Shown: positions 1-8,899, counted from the first letter of the stretch. The stretch is DNA of 64,000 nucleotides from Pseudomonadota bacterium (GCA_023423935.1 JAFAEQ010000052.1:1-64000); one strand, 5' to 3'. Numbers and translations are program-made. The notes: generated by a model not told the origin, from the letters alone.

Positions 1-110
1 GCGGTACATACCCGGGGCCCCCCTTTTGTTTTGCCCTTCCTTCATCGAAGCATTGCTTTGACCTCGCGCTTGATGCGCGCGCGTGAACTCTTCACTATCG
101 ACTCCCTTTC

Positions 111-878
111 ATGCGGAACGGCCTATCTGCCATGCCACGACATGCGATGTTGAACAACGTAGCCCACAAGGATCTGCGGGTGATCACTCGGTTCGGTGCG
201 GAGTTTGGCGACAACGTCGGAACCGTGCCGACCGTGCCAACGGAGTACGGCGACGTCCAGCGCGAGTACCCGATCTTCTTCCGCAAGGATCCCGCAAGCG
301 GCGAATATCAGTCGATCGCCCTGCTCGGATTCGCCAAGGACGAGAATCTCTACCTCGAGGACGGGCGCTGGAATGCCAGCTATATTCCAGGGATGCTGGC
401 CAAGGGGCCCTTCCTGATCGGCTTTCAGGACCAGGACGTAAACGGCGACACCCGCAAGGAGCCCGTGATCCACGTGGATCTCGATCATCCGAGAATCAGC
501 ACGACTGAAGGCGAGCCAGTGTTCATGCCTCAAGGAGGGAACAGTCCTTATCTCGATCACATTGCCGCGGTGTTGAGTGGACTGCGCACAGGACTTGAGA
601 TCAGTAAGGCCATGTTCGCTGCGTTCTCGGCGTTCGATCTCATCGAGCCGGTGAAGCTCGAGATCAAACTCAGCGAGGAGGCGGCTTACAGTCTCGTCGG
701 CATGTACACGATCAATCAGCAGAAGCTTGCGAATCTCGACGGCAAGTCGTTGGAACAACTCAACCGAGCGGGGTTCTTGCAGGGCGCGTTCCTTGTGATC
801 TCCTCGATGAACAACGTGAAGAAGTTGATGGGCATCAAGCAGAGACGACTGGCGCAGGCACAAGGCGTGGCCGCGTAG
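111..878 (+). CDS. SapC family protein
   Basis: The 255-residue product matches the SapC family as I know it: an N-terminal NNVAHKDLRV segment, then a block with REYPIFFRKD and LLGFAKDENLYL, then WNASYIPGMLAKGPFLIGF. SapC-like proteins of this kind usually sit beside TonB-dependent receptors and tryptophan halogenases; their biochemical role is not settled. There is no signal peptide or membrane segment. Three in-frame ATGs lie close together (111, 132, 147) and none has a clear ribosome-binding site, so the first 12 residues may not be real. It leads the halogenase cluster; its stop is 13 bases before the next gene. A TonB receptor gene probably lies left of the window. Confidence 0.85.
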   Translation: MRNGLSAMPRHAMLNNVAHKDLRVITRFGAEFGDNVGTVPTVPTEYGDVQREYPIFFRKDPASGEYQSIALLGFAKDENLYLEDGRWNASYIPGMLAKGPFLIGFQDQDVNGDTRKEPVIHVDLDHPRISTTEGEPVFMPQGGNSPYLDHIAAVLSGLRTGLEISKAMFAAFSAFDLIEPVKLEIKLSEEAAYSLVGMYTINQQKLANLDGKSLEQLNRAGFLQGAFLVISSMNNVKKLMGIKQRRLAQAQGVAA

Positions 879-891
879 TCGAGACGGCGCT

Positions 892-1569
892 GTGCAGATT
901 CGGATCGATCAGGTCGGCGTCGAACGCGCACCTGTCATCGTGATCGATAACGTCTGGTCCGATCCGCAATCGCTCGTCGACGAAGCGGCCCGGCGCACCG
1001 ATTTTAGTGTGCGTTCTCTCTACTATCCTGGCGTGCGATCCAACGCGCCGAAGGACTATGCGCAAGGCATGCTCACAATGCTCGAAGATGCCATCCGCGC
1101 AACCTTCGGGATCGCCGGTGAGCTGATCATCACGGACTCGACGTTTTCGATCACCGCTACTCCTCCAGAGAAGTTGGTGCCGTTCCAGCGGGTACCGCAC
1201 TTCGATTCCGTCGACCCGAACCTGATTGCCGTTCTTCACTACCTGTGCGACCGAGGTGGAACGTCCTTCTATCGCCATCGGCGCACGGGGGTCGAGATTG
1301 TCACTGCGGAGAAGCAGGAGAACTACATCCGCGCGGTAAATGAGGACGTGCGGGAGCACGGCATGCCATCTCCGAAGTACGTCGAAGACAGCACGGACTT
1401 GTTCGAGCGAACGGCCAAGTACGATGCCGTGTTCAATCGCGCCGTCATCTATCGGGGCAGCATGCTGCATTCGGTCAACGTGCCCCCGGATTTCGTTCCC
1501 GATCTGAATCCACGCACAGCGCGGTTGTCGCTCAACACGTTCATCACTGCGAAGCCCCGTTCCGGCTGA
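892..1569 (+). CDS. DUF6445 family protein, putative Fe(II)/2-oxoglutarate oxygenase fold (copy 1)
   Basis: This 225-residue protein starts at a GTG just after sapC and resembles the DUF6445 family found with tryptophan halogenases. Conserved blocks are YYPGVRSNAP (about residues 43-52), VPHFDSVDPN (about 101-110), GGTSFYRHR (about 122-130) and, near the end, MLHSV followed by ARLSLNTF. The order H-x-D, then a distal H, then R-x-S matches the ligand and co-substrate layout of prolyl-4-hydroxylase-type oxygenases; this is my inference, not an established activity. Copy 2 at 4838-5533 keeps the same blocks. It ends 3 bases before the stop of the convergent gene downstream. Confidence 0.8.
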   Translation: MQIRIDQVGVERAPVIVIDNVWSDPQSLVDEAARRTDFSVRSLYYPGVRSNAPKDYAQGMLTMLEDAIRATFGIAGELIITDSTFSITATPPEKLVPFQRVPHFDSVDPNLIAVLHYLCDRGGTSFYRHRRTGVEIVTAEKQENYIRAVNEDVREHGMPSPKYVEDSTDLFERTAKYDAVFNRAVIYRGSMLHSVNVPPDFVPDLNPRTARLSLNTFITAKPRSG

Positions 1570-1572
1570 GCC

Positions 1573-2022
1573 TCAACGCGGCGGAATCCAGTAGATGTCC
1601 GTCTGCTTGCAAATGTACGACTGATACGAGTAGTGGACCGCAAGCTCTGTGGGGGTCAGGTTCGACACTTCGTACTTTCCGCCAAGCGTCGGTGGCAATC
1701 GAAAGCCAAAACACTGCTTATCGGTAAGCGTCATGCCCGCCCGTCGGCATCCATCCACGAGCCTGATTCGCAACCACGCATCGGCGTTCTGCGGCTGATC
1801 GATCAGTCGAGCGAAATGCTCGCGGCTTTGGGCGACCTCGTTGCAGGTGCCGTTTCCCAGCTCCAATCTCAAAACTCGCTGATCGTCCGAGATCACGAAA
1901 ACCTCCCCCAGCTTGTTGACGAGCCAGACGGTGCACTTGTCAGGAAGTGGCGGTGCCCAGAAGCTCAGGAGCTTGGCCCATTCCTTACCTGCCGGATTGA
2001 TCAGATAGTCATCGATGTTCAT
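1573..2022 (-). CDS. DUF1851 / T6SS immunity protein Tdi1-like C-terminal domain protein
   Basis: The product is 149 residues from the ATG at 2022, which has GAAGG five bases upstream; the open frame runs further up but that part overlaps the cupin gene on the other strand and looks spurious. The body (WAKLLSFWAPPL, VWLVNKLGEVFVISDD, then a C-terminal LTPTELAVHYSYQSYICKQ segment) resembles DUF1851, the C-terminal domain of the type VI immunity protein Tdi1. No toxin gene is adjacent. It is reversed relative to every other gene of the halogenase cluster and abuts copy 1 of DUF6445 tail to tail, which suggests insertion of a stand-alone cargo gene. The family call is moderate and the immunity role speculative. 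Confidence 0.7.
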   Translation of the reverse strand: MNIDDYLINPAGKEWAKLLSFWAPPLPDKCTVWLVNKLGEVFVISDDQRVLRLELGNGTCNEVAQSREHFARLIDQPQNADAWLRIRLVDGCRRAGMTLTDKQCFGFRLPPTLGGKYEVSNLTPTELAVHYSYQSYICKQTDIYWIPPR

Positions 2023-2199
2023 TGACGCCTTCACGCTCGGAAATCGGCAGCGAACGGTGGCAGCGCTGCGTTGAGGATCACGGGCTCCGTTCTCCGGTGA
2101 TCCCGAAGTCGTCCCGGTAGATACCCGCAGCCGCGCACGGCTGCGTGATTCGATTGGCATATACTGGCTCGTGCGCAAGCATTCTACCGTTGAGCATTC

Positions 2200-3222
2200 A
2201 TGAGTCAGGTTGCCGGAAAAATACGTGTTCTGGAGGGCTGTCGATCCGAGGGTCTGCCGCTCGGTGAACTGCTCGAGTCTGGACAGCCGGCCGTGCTCAA
2301 AGGGCTCGTTGCGAATTGGGGCCTGGTTCAAGCAGGACTGCGCTCCAGTCGCGATGCAATGAGCTATCTGCGTTCATTCTACGCAGGCAAGCCAGTCGGC
2401 TACTCCTATGGCGGGCCCGAGATCGGCGGGCGCCCCTTCTACAACGAGAACTTCACCGAGCTCAATGTCACCGTCAAACGCGATCGGCTCGATGACGTGC
2501 TGGATCAGATCGAATCGCATTTGAACGATGACCGACCACCGACCTACTACGTCGCTTCGCTGCTGGTGGACAGCGCATTACCCGGGCTTCGAAGCGAGAA
2601 TGATCTCAAGCTCGAACTGCACGGCGTCGAAGCACCGCCCACGATCTGGATCGGAAACCGCACGATTGCGTCCTGCCATTACGACGCGCCCAACAATATT
2701 GCTTGCTGCGCAGTCGGCCGACGCAGATTCACAGTGTTTCCGCCTGATCAGATCATCAATCTCTATCCCGGTCCGCTCGAGCCGACACCGGGCGGACAGG
2801 CCGTGAGCCTCGTCGATCTGAACGATCCAGACTTCGAGAGGTATCCGCGCTTTCGTGAAGCCCTCGCAGCAGGACAGAGCGCTGAGCTCGAGCCCGGCGA
2901 TGCGATCTTCATTCCGAGCATGTGGTGGCATCACGTCGAAGGACTCAGCCCTTTCAACACGCTCATCAACTACTGGTGGAGTTCGGTGCCCGCCCACATC
3001 CCCACGCCGATGAACGCTCTCTACCATGCGATGTGGACGCTGCGGGATCGGCCCGAGCGCGAGAAGCAGGCGTGGAAGAATGTGTTCGAGTACTACGTGT
3101 TCGGATCTGCCGGGCGCGCGGTCGAGCACCTGCCAGAGGAGGCCCGTGGTCTGCTGGGCCCAATCGACGATCTGCAGGCGCGACAGCTGCGCGCCATGCT
3201 CATTAACAAACTCAATCGCTGA
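2200..3222 (+). CDS. Cupin-like (JmjC-type, Cupin_8) domain protein
   Basis: The 340-residue protein looks like the cupin-like family related to factor-inhibiting HIF and JmjC hydroxylases. It has LKGLVANW near residue 35, a metal-binding H-x-D in SCHYDAPNNI (about residues 165-174), RRRFTVFPPDQ, an LEPGDAIFIPSMWWHHVEG segment (about 230-248) with the second histidine, and INYWWSS. The His-Asp-His set needed for Fe(II) is therefore present. Such proteins are routinely encoded next to tryptophan halogenases; the substrate is unknown. The ribosome-binding site is weak. It follows a ~180-base gap in which the divergent DUF1851 gene starts, and the halogenase follows after 60 bases. Confidence 0.85.
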   Translation: MSQVAGKIRVLEGCRSEGLPLGELLESGQPAVLKGLVANWGLVQAGLRSSRDAMSYLRSFYAGKPVGYSYGGPEIGGRPFYNENFTELNVTVKRDRLDDVLDQIESHLNDDRPPTYYVASLLVDSALPGLRSENDLKLELHGVEAPPTIWIGNRTIASCHYDAPNNIACCAVGRRRFTVFPPDQIINLYPGPLEPTPGGQAVSLVDLNDPDFERYPRFREALAAGQSAELEPGDAIFIPSMWWHHVEGLSPFNTLINYWWSSVPAHIPTPMNALYHAMWTLRDRPEREKQAWKNVFEYYVFGSAGRAVEHLPEEARGLLGPIDDLQARQLRAMLINKLNR

Positions 3223-3282
3223 ACAGGCGGGCGGCCCCTCATACTTCTGCGCTACGAGCAGGACACACGGAGCTCAAGGATC

Positions 3283-4809
3283 TTGGAAACACCGCAAGTG
3301 CGCAGAGTCGTGATCGCTGGCGGCGGCACGGCAGGCTGGCTCGCGGCAGCTGCGTTGTCGCATCAGCTGCGCGACATCATTGAGATCACGCTGATCGAAT
3401 CTGAAGAGATCGGTACGGTCGGCGTGGGAGAGTCGACGATTCCGCCGATTCGCACGTTTCATCGCCTGCTGCAGATCGACGAGCAGGAGTTCATGCGAGC
3501 GACCGCAGCAACCTTCAAGCTGGGAATCTCCTTCGAGAACTGGGGACGTCCGGGTGACCGCTACATCCATCCGTTCGGCATCACCGGCAAGTCGACATGG
3601 GCATGCGAGTTCCATCATTTCTGGTTGCATTCACTGAAGAAGGGAATGTCTTCGCAGCTTGGTGAGTTCTGTCTCGAGCATGCAGCGGCGGCGGCGAACA
3701 AGTTCGCAACGTCACCTCAATCCGGAATCAACTACGCCTACCACCTCGATGCAGGGATCTATGCCCGGTTTCTGAGGCGCTTCTCCGAGCGCTACGGCGC
3801 AAAGCGCGTCGAAGGCAAGATCAAGGAGGTCCGACAGAACTCTGAGTCGGGCTTCGTCGAAGCGCTCGTGCTCGAGTCCGGCGAGGTCATCGAAGGCGAT
3901 TTATTCATCGATTGCACCGGATTTCGGGGACTTCTCATCGAGCAGACACTCCGCACCGGCTACGAGGATTGGAATCAATGGCTGCTTTGCGACTCCGCGG
4001 TGGCCGTGCAGACCGAATCAGTCGGGCCAGCAGTGCCCTACACACGCGCTATCGCGCACGAGGCGGGTTGGCGTTGGCGCATTCCGCTGCAGCATCGGGT
4101 GGGTAACGGATTGGTGTACTCGAGCCGTTTCATGTCGGATCAGCAGGCGACCGACAAGATCCTCGCCGAGATCGAAGGCAAGACCATCATTCAGCCTCGC
4201 GTGATCAAGTTCAGAACAGGACGCCGGCGCAAGGTTTGGAACAAGAATGTCATTGCGTTGGGCCTTGCGAGCGGATTCGTGGAGCCTCTGGAATCGACGA
4301 GCATCCAGTTGATCATGGGCGGCGTGACGCGCCTGATTCATCTGTTCCCATTTGCCGGCATCACGCAGTCCTTCGTCGATCAATACAATGACGAGGTGCG
4401 CGCGGAGGCGGAGAAGGTACGCGACTTCATCATCCTGCATTACAAGGTGACCGATCGCGAAGACACGCCGTTCTGGCGTGAATGTAAGCACATGCAGGTG
4501 CCGGAATCGCTCCAGCGTCGTATCGACATGTTCAAAGAGCGTGCACACGCATGGCAGGCGGATGGGGAGTTGTTCCGCATCGACTCGTGGACGCACGTGA
4601 TGCTCGGGCAGCGCCTTCAGCCTCAGGCATACCATCAACTGGTGCAGGCGTTACCCGATCAGGATCTGTCCAGGCTCATCGAGAATATTCGCGGCACCAT
4701 CGCCCAGGCCGTCGATCGCATGCCGAGCCACCAGGATTTTCTCGATTACTACTGCAAGGCAGGCGATGAGATCTGGGCATCGGCCAAGCCCATGTCCAAG
4801 TCTGTCTGA
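3283..4809 (+). CDS. Flavin-dependent tryptophan halogenase
   Basis: The 508-residue product has the full signature of flavin-dependent halogenases. GGGTAGW for FAD binding is at residues 13-19, the segment GVGESTIP at 47-54, and FKLGISFENW carries Lys79, the residue aligned with catalytic Lys79 of PrnA and RebH. LFIDCTGFRGLL follows, then the halogenase hallmark GWRWRIP near 265, and EPLESTSI near 335 with the active-site glutamate. It would use FADH2 from a separate reductase, chloride or bromide and O2. No tryptophan biosynthesis or natural-product genes are nearby, so the substrate may be a peptide or another aromatic compound. The start is TTG, supported by AAGGA three bases before it; no ATG is available. 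Confidence 0.93.
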   Translation: METPQVRRVVIAGGGTAGWLAAAALSHQLRDIIEITLIESEEIGTVGVGESTIPPIRTFHRLLQIDEQEFMRATAATFKLGISFENWGRPGDRYIHPFGITGKSTWACEFHHFWLHSLKKGMSSQLGEFCLEHAAAAANKFATSPQSGINYAYHLDAGIYARFLRRFSERYGAKRVEGKIKEVRQNSESGFVEALVLESGEVIEGDLFIDCTGFRGLLIEQTLRTGYEDWNQWLLCDSAVAVQTESVGPAVPYTRAIAHEAGWRWRIPLQHRVGNGLVYSSRFMSDQQATDKILAEIEGKTIIQPRVIKFRTGRRRKVWNKNVIALGLASGFVEPLESTSIQLIMGGVTRLIHLFPFAGITQSFVDQYNDEVRAEAEKVRDFIILHYKVTDREDTPFWRECKHMQVPESLQRRIDMFKERAHAWQADGELFRIDSWTHVMLGQRLQPQAYHQLVQALPDQDLSRLIENIRGTIAQAVDRMPSHQDFLDYYCKAGDEIWASAKPMSKSV

Positions 4810-4837
4810 GTGCGGCTCGCGTGCCGATCTTCCAACT

Positions 4838-5533
4838 ATGATCCTCGACCTCCATCCGCAGCTGAGTGTTCAGAAGCTGAGTGTCGGAAACGAGCAAACT
4901 CCGCTTCTGGTCATCGATAATTTCGTCGCGGATCCGGATCGACTGGTGCGTCGCGCTGCGAGTCGCATGTATGGAAAGGGAGGTCGCTACTTTCCCGGCA
5001 TCCGCTCCGAGGCGCCGCTGTCCTATCAGCAGTTGTTCACCGTCAAGCTGCGCGATCTGCTGTTTCAGTTCTTCGGATTGAAGGGCACGGGATTGAGTTT
5101 CAAGCTGTGCCACTACTCGGTGGTGACGACTCCGCCGTCGCAGCTCGAGTTTCTTCAGCGCATTCCACATTTCGATTCGCCGAATCGCAATGCGCTCGCA
5201 TCGGTTCATTATCTGTTTCGCGGCAATTTTGGTGGCACGGGTTTCTACCGTCACCGCAGCACGGGTTACGAATCGATCAACCCGGAACGTGCCGAGGGCT
5301 ACTTCAAGATCCTGACTGAAGAGAGCAAAGGGCCGAACGCTCCCGGGCCGGCCTACATTGCCGGCGATACGCCGTTGTATGAGCAGACTGCGCTACAAGA
5401 TGGCGTCTTCAATCGCGTTCTGATCTATCCGCGCAATGTGCTGCACTCTGGATGTATCAGTCCCGAGTGTGTGTTCGATCCGGATCCGACCAAGGCCCGA
5501 CTCTCGATCAACACCTTCATCGACGTGCTCTGA
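4838..5533 (+). CDS. DUF6445 family protein, putative Fe(II)/2-oxoglutarate oxygenase fold (copy 2)
   Basis: This 231-residue paralogue of the gene at 892 begins at the ATG at 4838, 28 bases after the halogenase stop; the open frame extends upstream into the halogenase but that part is not protein-like. It keeps the paired blocks RYFPGIRSEAP, IPHFDSPNRN, GGTGFYRHRS, VLHSG and ARLSINTF, so the H-x-D, distal H and R-x-S positions are the same as in copy 1. Overall the two copies are clearly diverged, which suggests different substrates or a heteromer rather than a recent duplication. It closes the cluster and is followed by a strong hairpin at 5546. Confidence 0.8.
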   Translation: MILDLHPQLSVQKLSVGNEQTPLLVIDNFVADPDRLVRRAASRMYGKGGRYFPGIRSEAPLSYQQLFTVKLRDLLFQFFGLKGTGLSFKLCHYSVVTTPPSQLEFLQRIPHFDSPNRNALASVHYLFRGNFGGTGFYRHRSTGYESINPERAEGYFKILTEESKGPNAPGPAYIAGDTPLYEQTALQDGVFNRVLIYPRNVLHSGCISPECVFDPDPTKARLSINTFIDVL

Positions 5534-5545
5534 ATCACAGCGCCG

Positions 5546-5573
5546 CTTCGATCGCGCCGGCACGCGATCGAAG
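5546..5573 (+). terminator. Hairpin ending the halogenase cluster
   Basis: A perfect 11-base-pair stem (CTTCGATCGCG with its complement) and a six-base loop lies 13 bases after the stop of DUF6445 copy 2. There is no T-run after it, so it may act as a 3' stabilising hairpin or a weak terminator. Confidence 0.55.
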
Positions 5574-5679
5574 ACGAGCTCGAAGAATCCGTTTGCGAAA
5601 TCGTCGCGTGTGCATGGGGAACTCATGGATCCGGCATTCTGACCCTCGTCAGAACCCCGTCACGATCGCGGCGCTCCGA

Positions 5680-7938
5680 TCACTCCTTCGCTGCTGCGGC
5701 ATTGCGTGCGGTATCGATCTGACGCGGTAATTCTTCAGTACACAACGCGAAGCGCTGTGCCTGAGTGCGCGATGCTTCGCCCAACCTGAAGAACTGCTGC
5801 ACGAAGGCGTCGTAGGCCGGTTCGAGTGAGCGGATCGCCTGCGTTCGTGCGAGTGGCTCCAGCGTCTTCGCCGCTTGCATTTGGTTCAACGTTGCCTGGA
5901 ACGATTCGAACACTTCGCGTGCGCGTTGTGTCGTCGTCTTGAACTGGTTCGCGGACTCGAGAATGTTCCTGAGCTCACTTGCCGGTACTGGCTCATCGAC
6001 ACGGCGTACGCACAGGCCTCCTGAGACCGGAGCGTCCGGAGGATCAATAATCGGCGGCGCTTCGTCGACAGGCTGCTGCGGTTGCTCCGGAACCGGAATC
6101 TCAGTATCGGGAGGCACGTCGACTGGCGGGGGCTGTGTCGGCTCCGTCGGCTTCGGCGGTTTGGAGTCAGGCTTCTTCGGCGGCAGCGGCGGGGGAGGCG
6201 GCAGTTTGTCGCACTGATGCAGTCGACGCGTGATCTGATCGAGATCGCGACGGATGCGATCGTGCTGTGGCTCCAGCTCCTCCAGTTCCTTCACCACGCC
6301 GGCAATCAGGCCCAGATCCATGCCGAACTTCTGCGCGGCGTTCGCAGATTCATAGGCCGATTTGAGCGCCGAAGCGCGAGCATCGTTGATGGCCATCACC
6401 AGCATGCTGAATGCCGCAGAGCCGTAGCTGCCCGCTCTTACGTCGTTGAACACGTTATAGCCGTCCCATATCGACTGGGCGGTAGAGATCTGATGCAGAT
6501 TCACGGCGCTGCCCAGGCCATTCTTCACCGCGTTGGCTTCGCCAGCGGTCAAGGTCGCGGCGATGAGCTCTCCGGTCTTTGTTGCGAGCGTGATCGTGGA
6601 GTCACGGATCTCGGTTGCGGCACGCTGAAACTCGGGATCGGCGACCATCTGGGTGATCCGCCTGACAATGTCCTTCTCGCGACGGATCAGCTCATCCTGT
6701 TTGCGCTGCAGTTCGCCCCGCACTTCGTCGTCGCACGTGACGATCTCGATCTCGACGGGCTCGCCCACAGGCGCGCCGCAGACAGTCTTCGCCTGCAGCA
6801 GCGTGCGCCCTTCGCGAACCGGTTGAATGCCGATCGAGTTGCGATTGGTAATGAGGCTCGCGATCGCTTCCTGCTCGAGCTTGAAGATGAGCAGATCTCC
6901 GGCATCGCCGGGTATCGCTTCGAACGGGAACGTGTAGACCTTCGAGCTTGGCTTGCCGTTTACGCCCAGAAGTCCAAGCTTGGGAATGGGTGTGCCGCCA
7001 TTGATCGATCTCAGCTCGATGCTGCTTGCCGGCAATGTTGCGGTGGCGCTCTTTCCGTTGAGCGTGTACTCGGCCTTCAATGTCGCCCTTCCTGGCGTCG
7101 CACCGGTGATCGTGACTGAGTCCGATGCAGGCCGGAGATTGAGCGCGGCAGCGGGCTCGGCACTGAACTGCAGGCGTCCACCCGGCGGATCGAACCTGGC
7201 CATGACTTGAGCGCTCGCGCCCTTCGGTACGTGAGCACATCCTGCCAGCGACACGGTCGGTGTCTTGTCGTTGCGCTTATAGCTCAAGGTGACACTTGCA
7301 TGATCGATGGGAGTTCCCATGCACAGCGTTGCGCTGACGAGCGCTTGTCCATCGATCTTGAAACGCTTGCTGAAGCCCTTCTCGAGCTCTTCGCGCGTGA
7401 CCGCAAGATCCGGCGTCAATGTCGCCATGAGCGGCGCGCGGATCTGGATCACATTCGACTCGAGCACCTGATTCACGGTCTGAGCCCGGACGCGACAGAC
7501 CCCCGCATCATCGACGGAGAAATCGAAGAAGGGTGAAGGGATGCCTGGATCGTTCTTCAGCGCGACGACCGTGCGGACTTCGCGCTTGCCGCCGCTCATC
7601 GATGTTTGAAGCACCACGGTGCCATTCTGATCGCGGCACGTGATGTTGTTCACCCTGACGGATGCCGGCGGAGGAGTCGACGTGTGCTCGTGCGTCGTGT
7701 CGAAACTGCTGTAGCTGATCAGCAGATCGGAGAGGTTGTTGGTTTCGCCGGCAACATCGCCCGCCCACGTGAGTGTCCAATCGCCGCCTTCACAGCCCTC
7801 GCCAAGGAACGGCTGGCCGTGAACGCTGATCTCGACATGCAGCGGTTCGATGTCGACCGCGTGAGCGTTCCTCGCGCCGAGCAAACTCGCAGCAGCAATG
7901 ATGAAGGGCGCCGGACGGCGCAAGCGATGCAGATTCAT
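5680..7938 (-). CDS. Large secreted protein with Ig-like region and proline-rich linker
   Basis: I do not recognise a named family. From the ATG at 7938 the product is 752 residues. Residues 1-27 are a good signal peptide ending in AHA before VDIEP. The first half (about 30-400) is beta-rich, with Ig-like stretches such as SVTITGATPGRATLKAEYTLNGKS. The middle (about 410-600) is charged and helical with coiled-coil character. A linker near 610-660 is almost all proline, lysine, threonine and glutamate, and a final helical domain of about 120 residues follows. Six or more cysteines are spread along it, as in an oxidising compartment. It is likely periplasmic or exported; it reads away from the lipoprotein gene at 8139. 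Confidence 0.75.
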   Translation of the reverse strand: MNLHRLRRPAPFIIAAASLLGARNAHAVDIEPLHVEISVHGQPFLGEGCEGGDWTLTWAGDVAGETNNLSDLLISYSSFDTTHEHTSTPPPASVRVNNITCRDQNGTVVLQTSMSGGKREVRTVVALKNDPGIPSPFFDFSVDDAGVCRVRAQTVNQVLESNVIQIRAPLMATLTPDLAVTREELEKGFSKRFKIDGQALVSATLCMGTPIDHASVTLSYKRNDKTPTVSLAGCAHVPKGASAQVMARFDPPGGRLQFSAEPAAALNLRPASDSVTITGATPGRATLKAEYTLNGKSATATLPASSIELRSINGGTPIPKLGLLGVNGKPSSKVYTFPFEAIPGDAGDLLIFKLEQEAIASLITNRNSIGIQPVREGRTLLQAKTVCGAPVGEPVEIEIVTCDDEVRGELQRKQDELIRREKDIVRRITQMVADPEFQRAATEIRDSTITLATKTGELIAATLTAGEANAVKNGLGSAVNLHQISTAQSIWDGYNVFNDVRAGSYGSAAFSMLVMAINDARASALKSAYESANAAQKFGMDLGLIAGVVKELEELEPQHDRIRRDLDQITRRLHQCDKLPPPPPLPPKKPDSKPPKPTEPTQPPPVDVPPDTEIPVPEQPQQPVDEAPPIIDPPDAPVSGGLCVRRVDEPVPASELRNILESANQFKTTTQRAREVFESFQATLNQMQAAKTLEPLARTQAIRSLEPAYDAFVQQFFRLGEASRTQAQRFALCTEELPRQIDTARNAAAAKE

Positions 7939-8138
7939 TGGGATCCCGGGATGTGCCGTGCGCGGGCACGGTTCGATCGTTCTTGAAGAGTCGTGAGTTT
8001 CTCGACTGCGACGTCGTGACGAATCGACCGGAGGAGCCATGCGATGGCGCTTTCAGGGCCATTGTCTGGCTGGCAGTCGCGTGCGTACCTTACGCGCCGC
8101 GCTGAGCGCCCACCGATCGAACACTTCCAGGAGCTTCC

Positions 8139-8855
8139 ATGACTCAGATGACCAGGCGAGCGGCTGCGATGCTGCTGATTGCCACAGCCGCGATCGGCGG
8201 TTGCACCAAGAAGAATGAGACTACGTCCGGCGACGCGAACGCCGTAGCTACCGCTTCGGATACCCAGCCCGCGACGGCCAGCGCCGCACCGGCCAGTCCC
8301 GCACCGGCCAAGTCGGCTGAGAGCATCGTCGCGAACGATGAGAAGGCGGCGGCTATTCAGGCAGCGCTGGCCGAGGACGCGATCGTTTCCGATCCACGGG
8401 GTCAGTGGGCGATCGCGGCAACGGCAAGCTCCACCTATTCGGGTGACAAGGCGCCTACTGCCAAGACCAGCTACTCGGCATTCGCAGCGACGGGTGCACC
8501 GAATGTCGAGCGTTACGGCGATAACGGACACGCCTGGACCTCGGCGACCGCGGACAAGGGCATCGAATGGCTCGAAGTGCAATTCGAGAAGCCTGTGAAT
8601 GCGACCCAGATCCGGATTCGTCAGAGTTACGGCCCCGGCGCGATCATCAAGGTTGAAGTCATCGGCGAAGACGGAACTCGTCGCACCGTGTGGCAGGGGC
8701 TCGACGATCAGACGTATCCCGCGAACACCATCAGCTGGTTCGATCGCACGTTCGAGAAGACCGCATTCAAGGTGAACGGCGCCAGGATCACGCTGGCTAC
8801 GAATGCAGTCGCCGGCTGGAACGAGATCGATGCCGTACAACTGCTCGGCGACTGA
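8139..8855 (+). CDS. Lipoprotein with discoidin-like (F5/8 type C-like) domain
   Basis: The 238-residue product begins with a lipoprotein signal: a hydrophobic stretch and the lipobox IGGC with the acylated cysteine at residue 22. A low-complexity Ala/Pro/Ser/Thr linker (about 25-70) leads to a C-terminal domain with WAIAATASSTYS, TGAPN, HAWTSATADKGIEWLEVQFEKPV and GWNEIDAVQLLG. This reads like a galactose-binding-like or discoidin fold, in which a jelly-roll domain binds sugars or protein partners; the assignment rests on pattern only. The lack of a charged residue after the acylated Cys (Thr, Lys follow) favours the outer membrane. It has its own downstream hairpins. Confidence 0.8.
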   Translation: MTQMTRRAAAMLLIATAAIGGCTKKNETTSGDANAVATASDTQPATASAAPASPAPAKSAESIVANDEKAAAIQAALAEDAIVSDPRGQWAIAATASSTYSGDKAPTAKTSYSAFAATGAPNVERYGDNGHAWTSATADKGIEWLEVQFEKPVNATQIRIRQSYGPGAIIKVEVIGEDGTRRTVWQGLDDQTYPANTISWFDRTFEKTAFKVNGARITLATNAVAGWNEIDAVQLLGD

Positions 8856-8856
8856 T

Positions 8857-8899
8857 CGCGGCAGTGACTGCCGCGGAAGAGCCGAGCCGCTCGGCTCTT
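8857..8899 (+). terminator. Two tandem hairpins after the lipoprotein gene
   Basis: CGCGGCAG pairs with CTGCCGCG at 8857-8875, and AAGAGCCGAG pairs perfectly with CTCGGCTCTT at 8877-8899. The second hairpin is terminator-shaped but lacks a long T-run. Confidence 0.6.
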
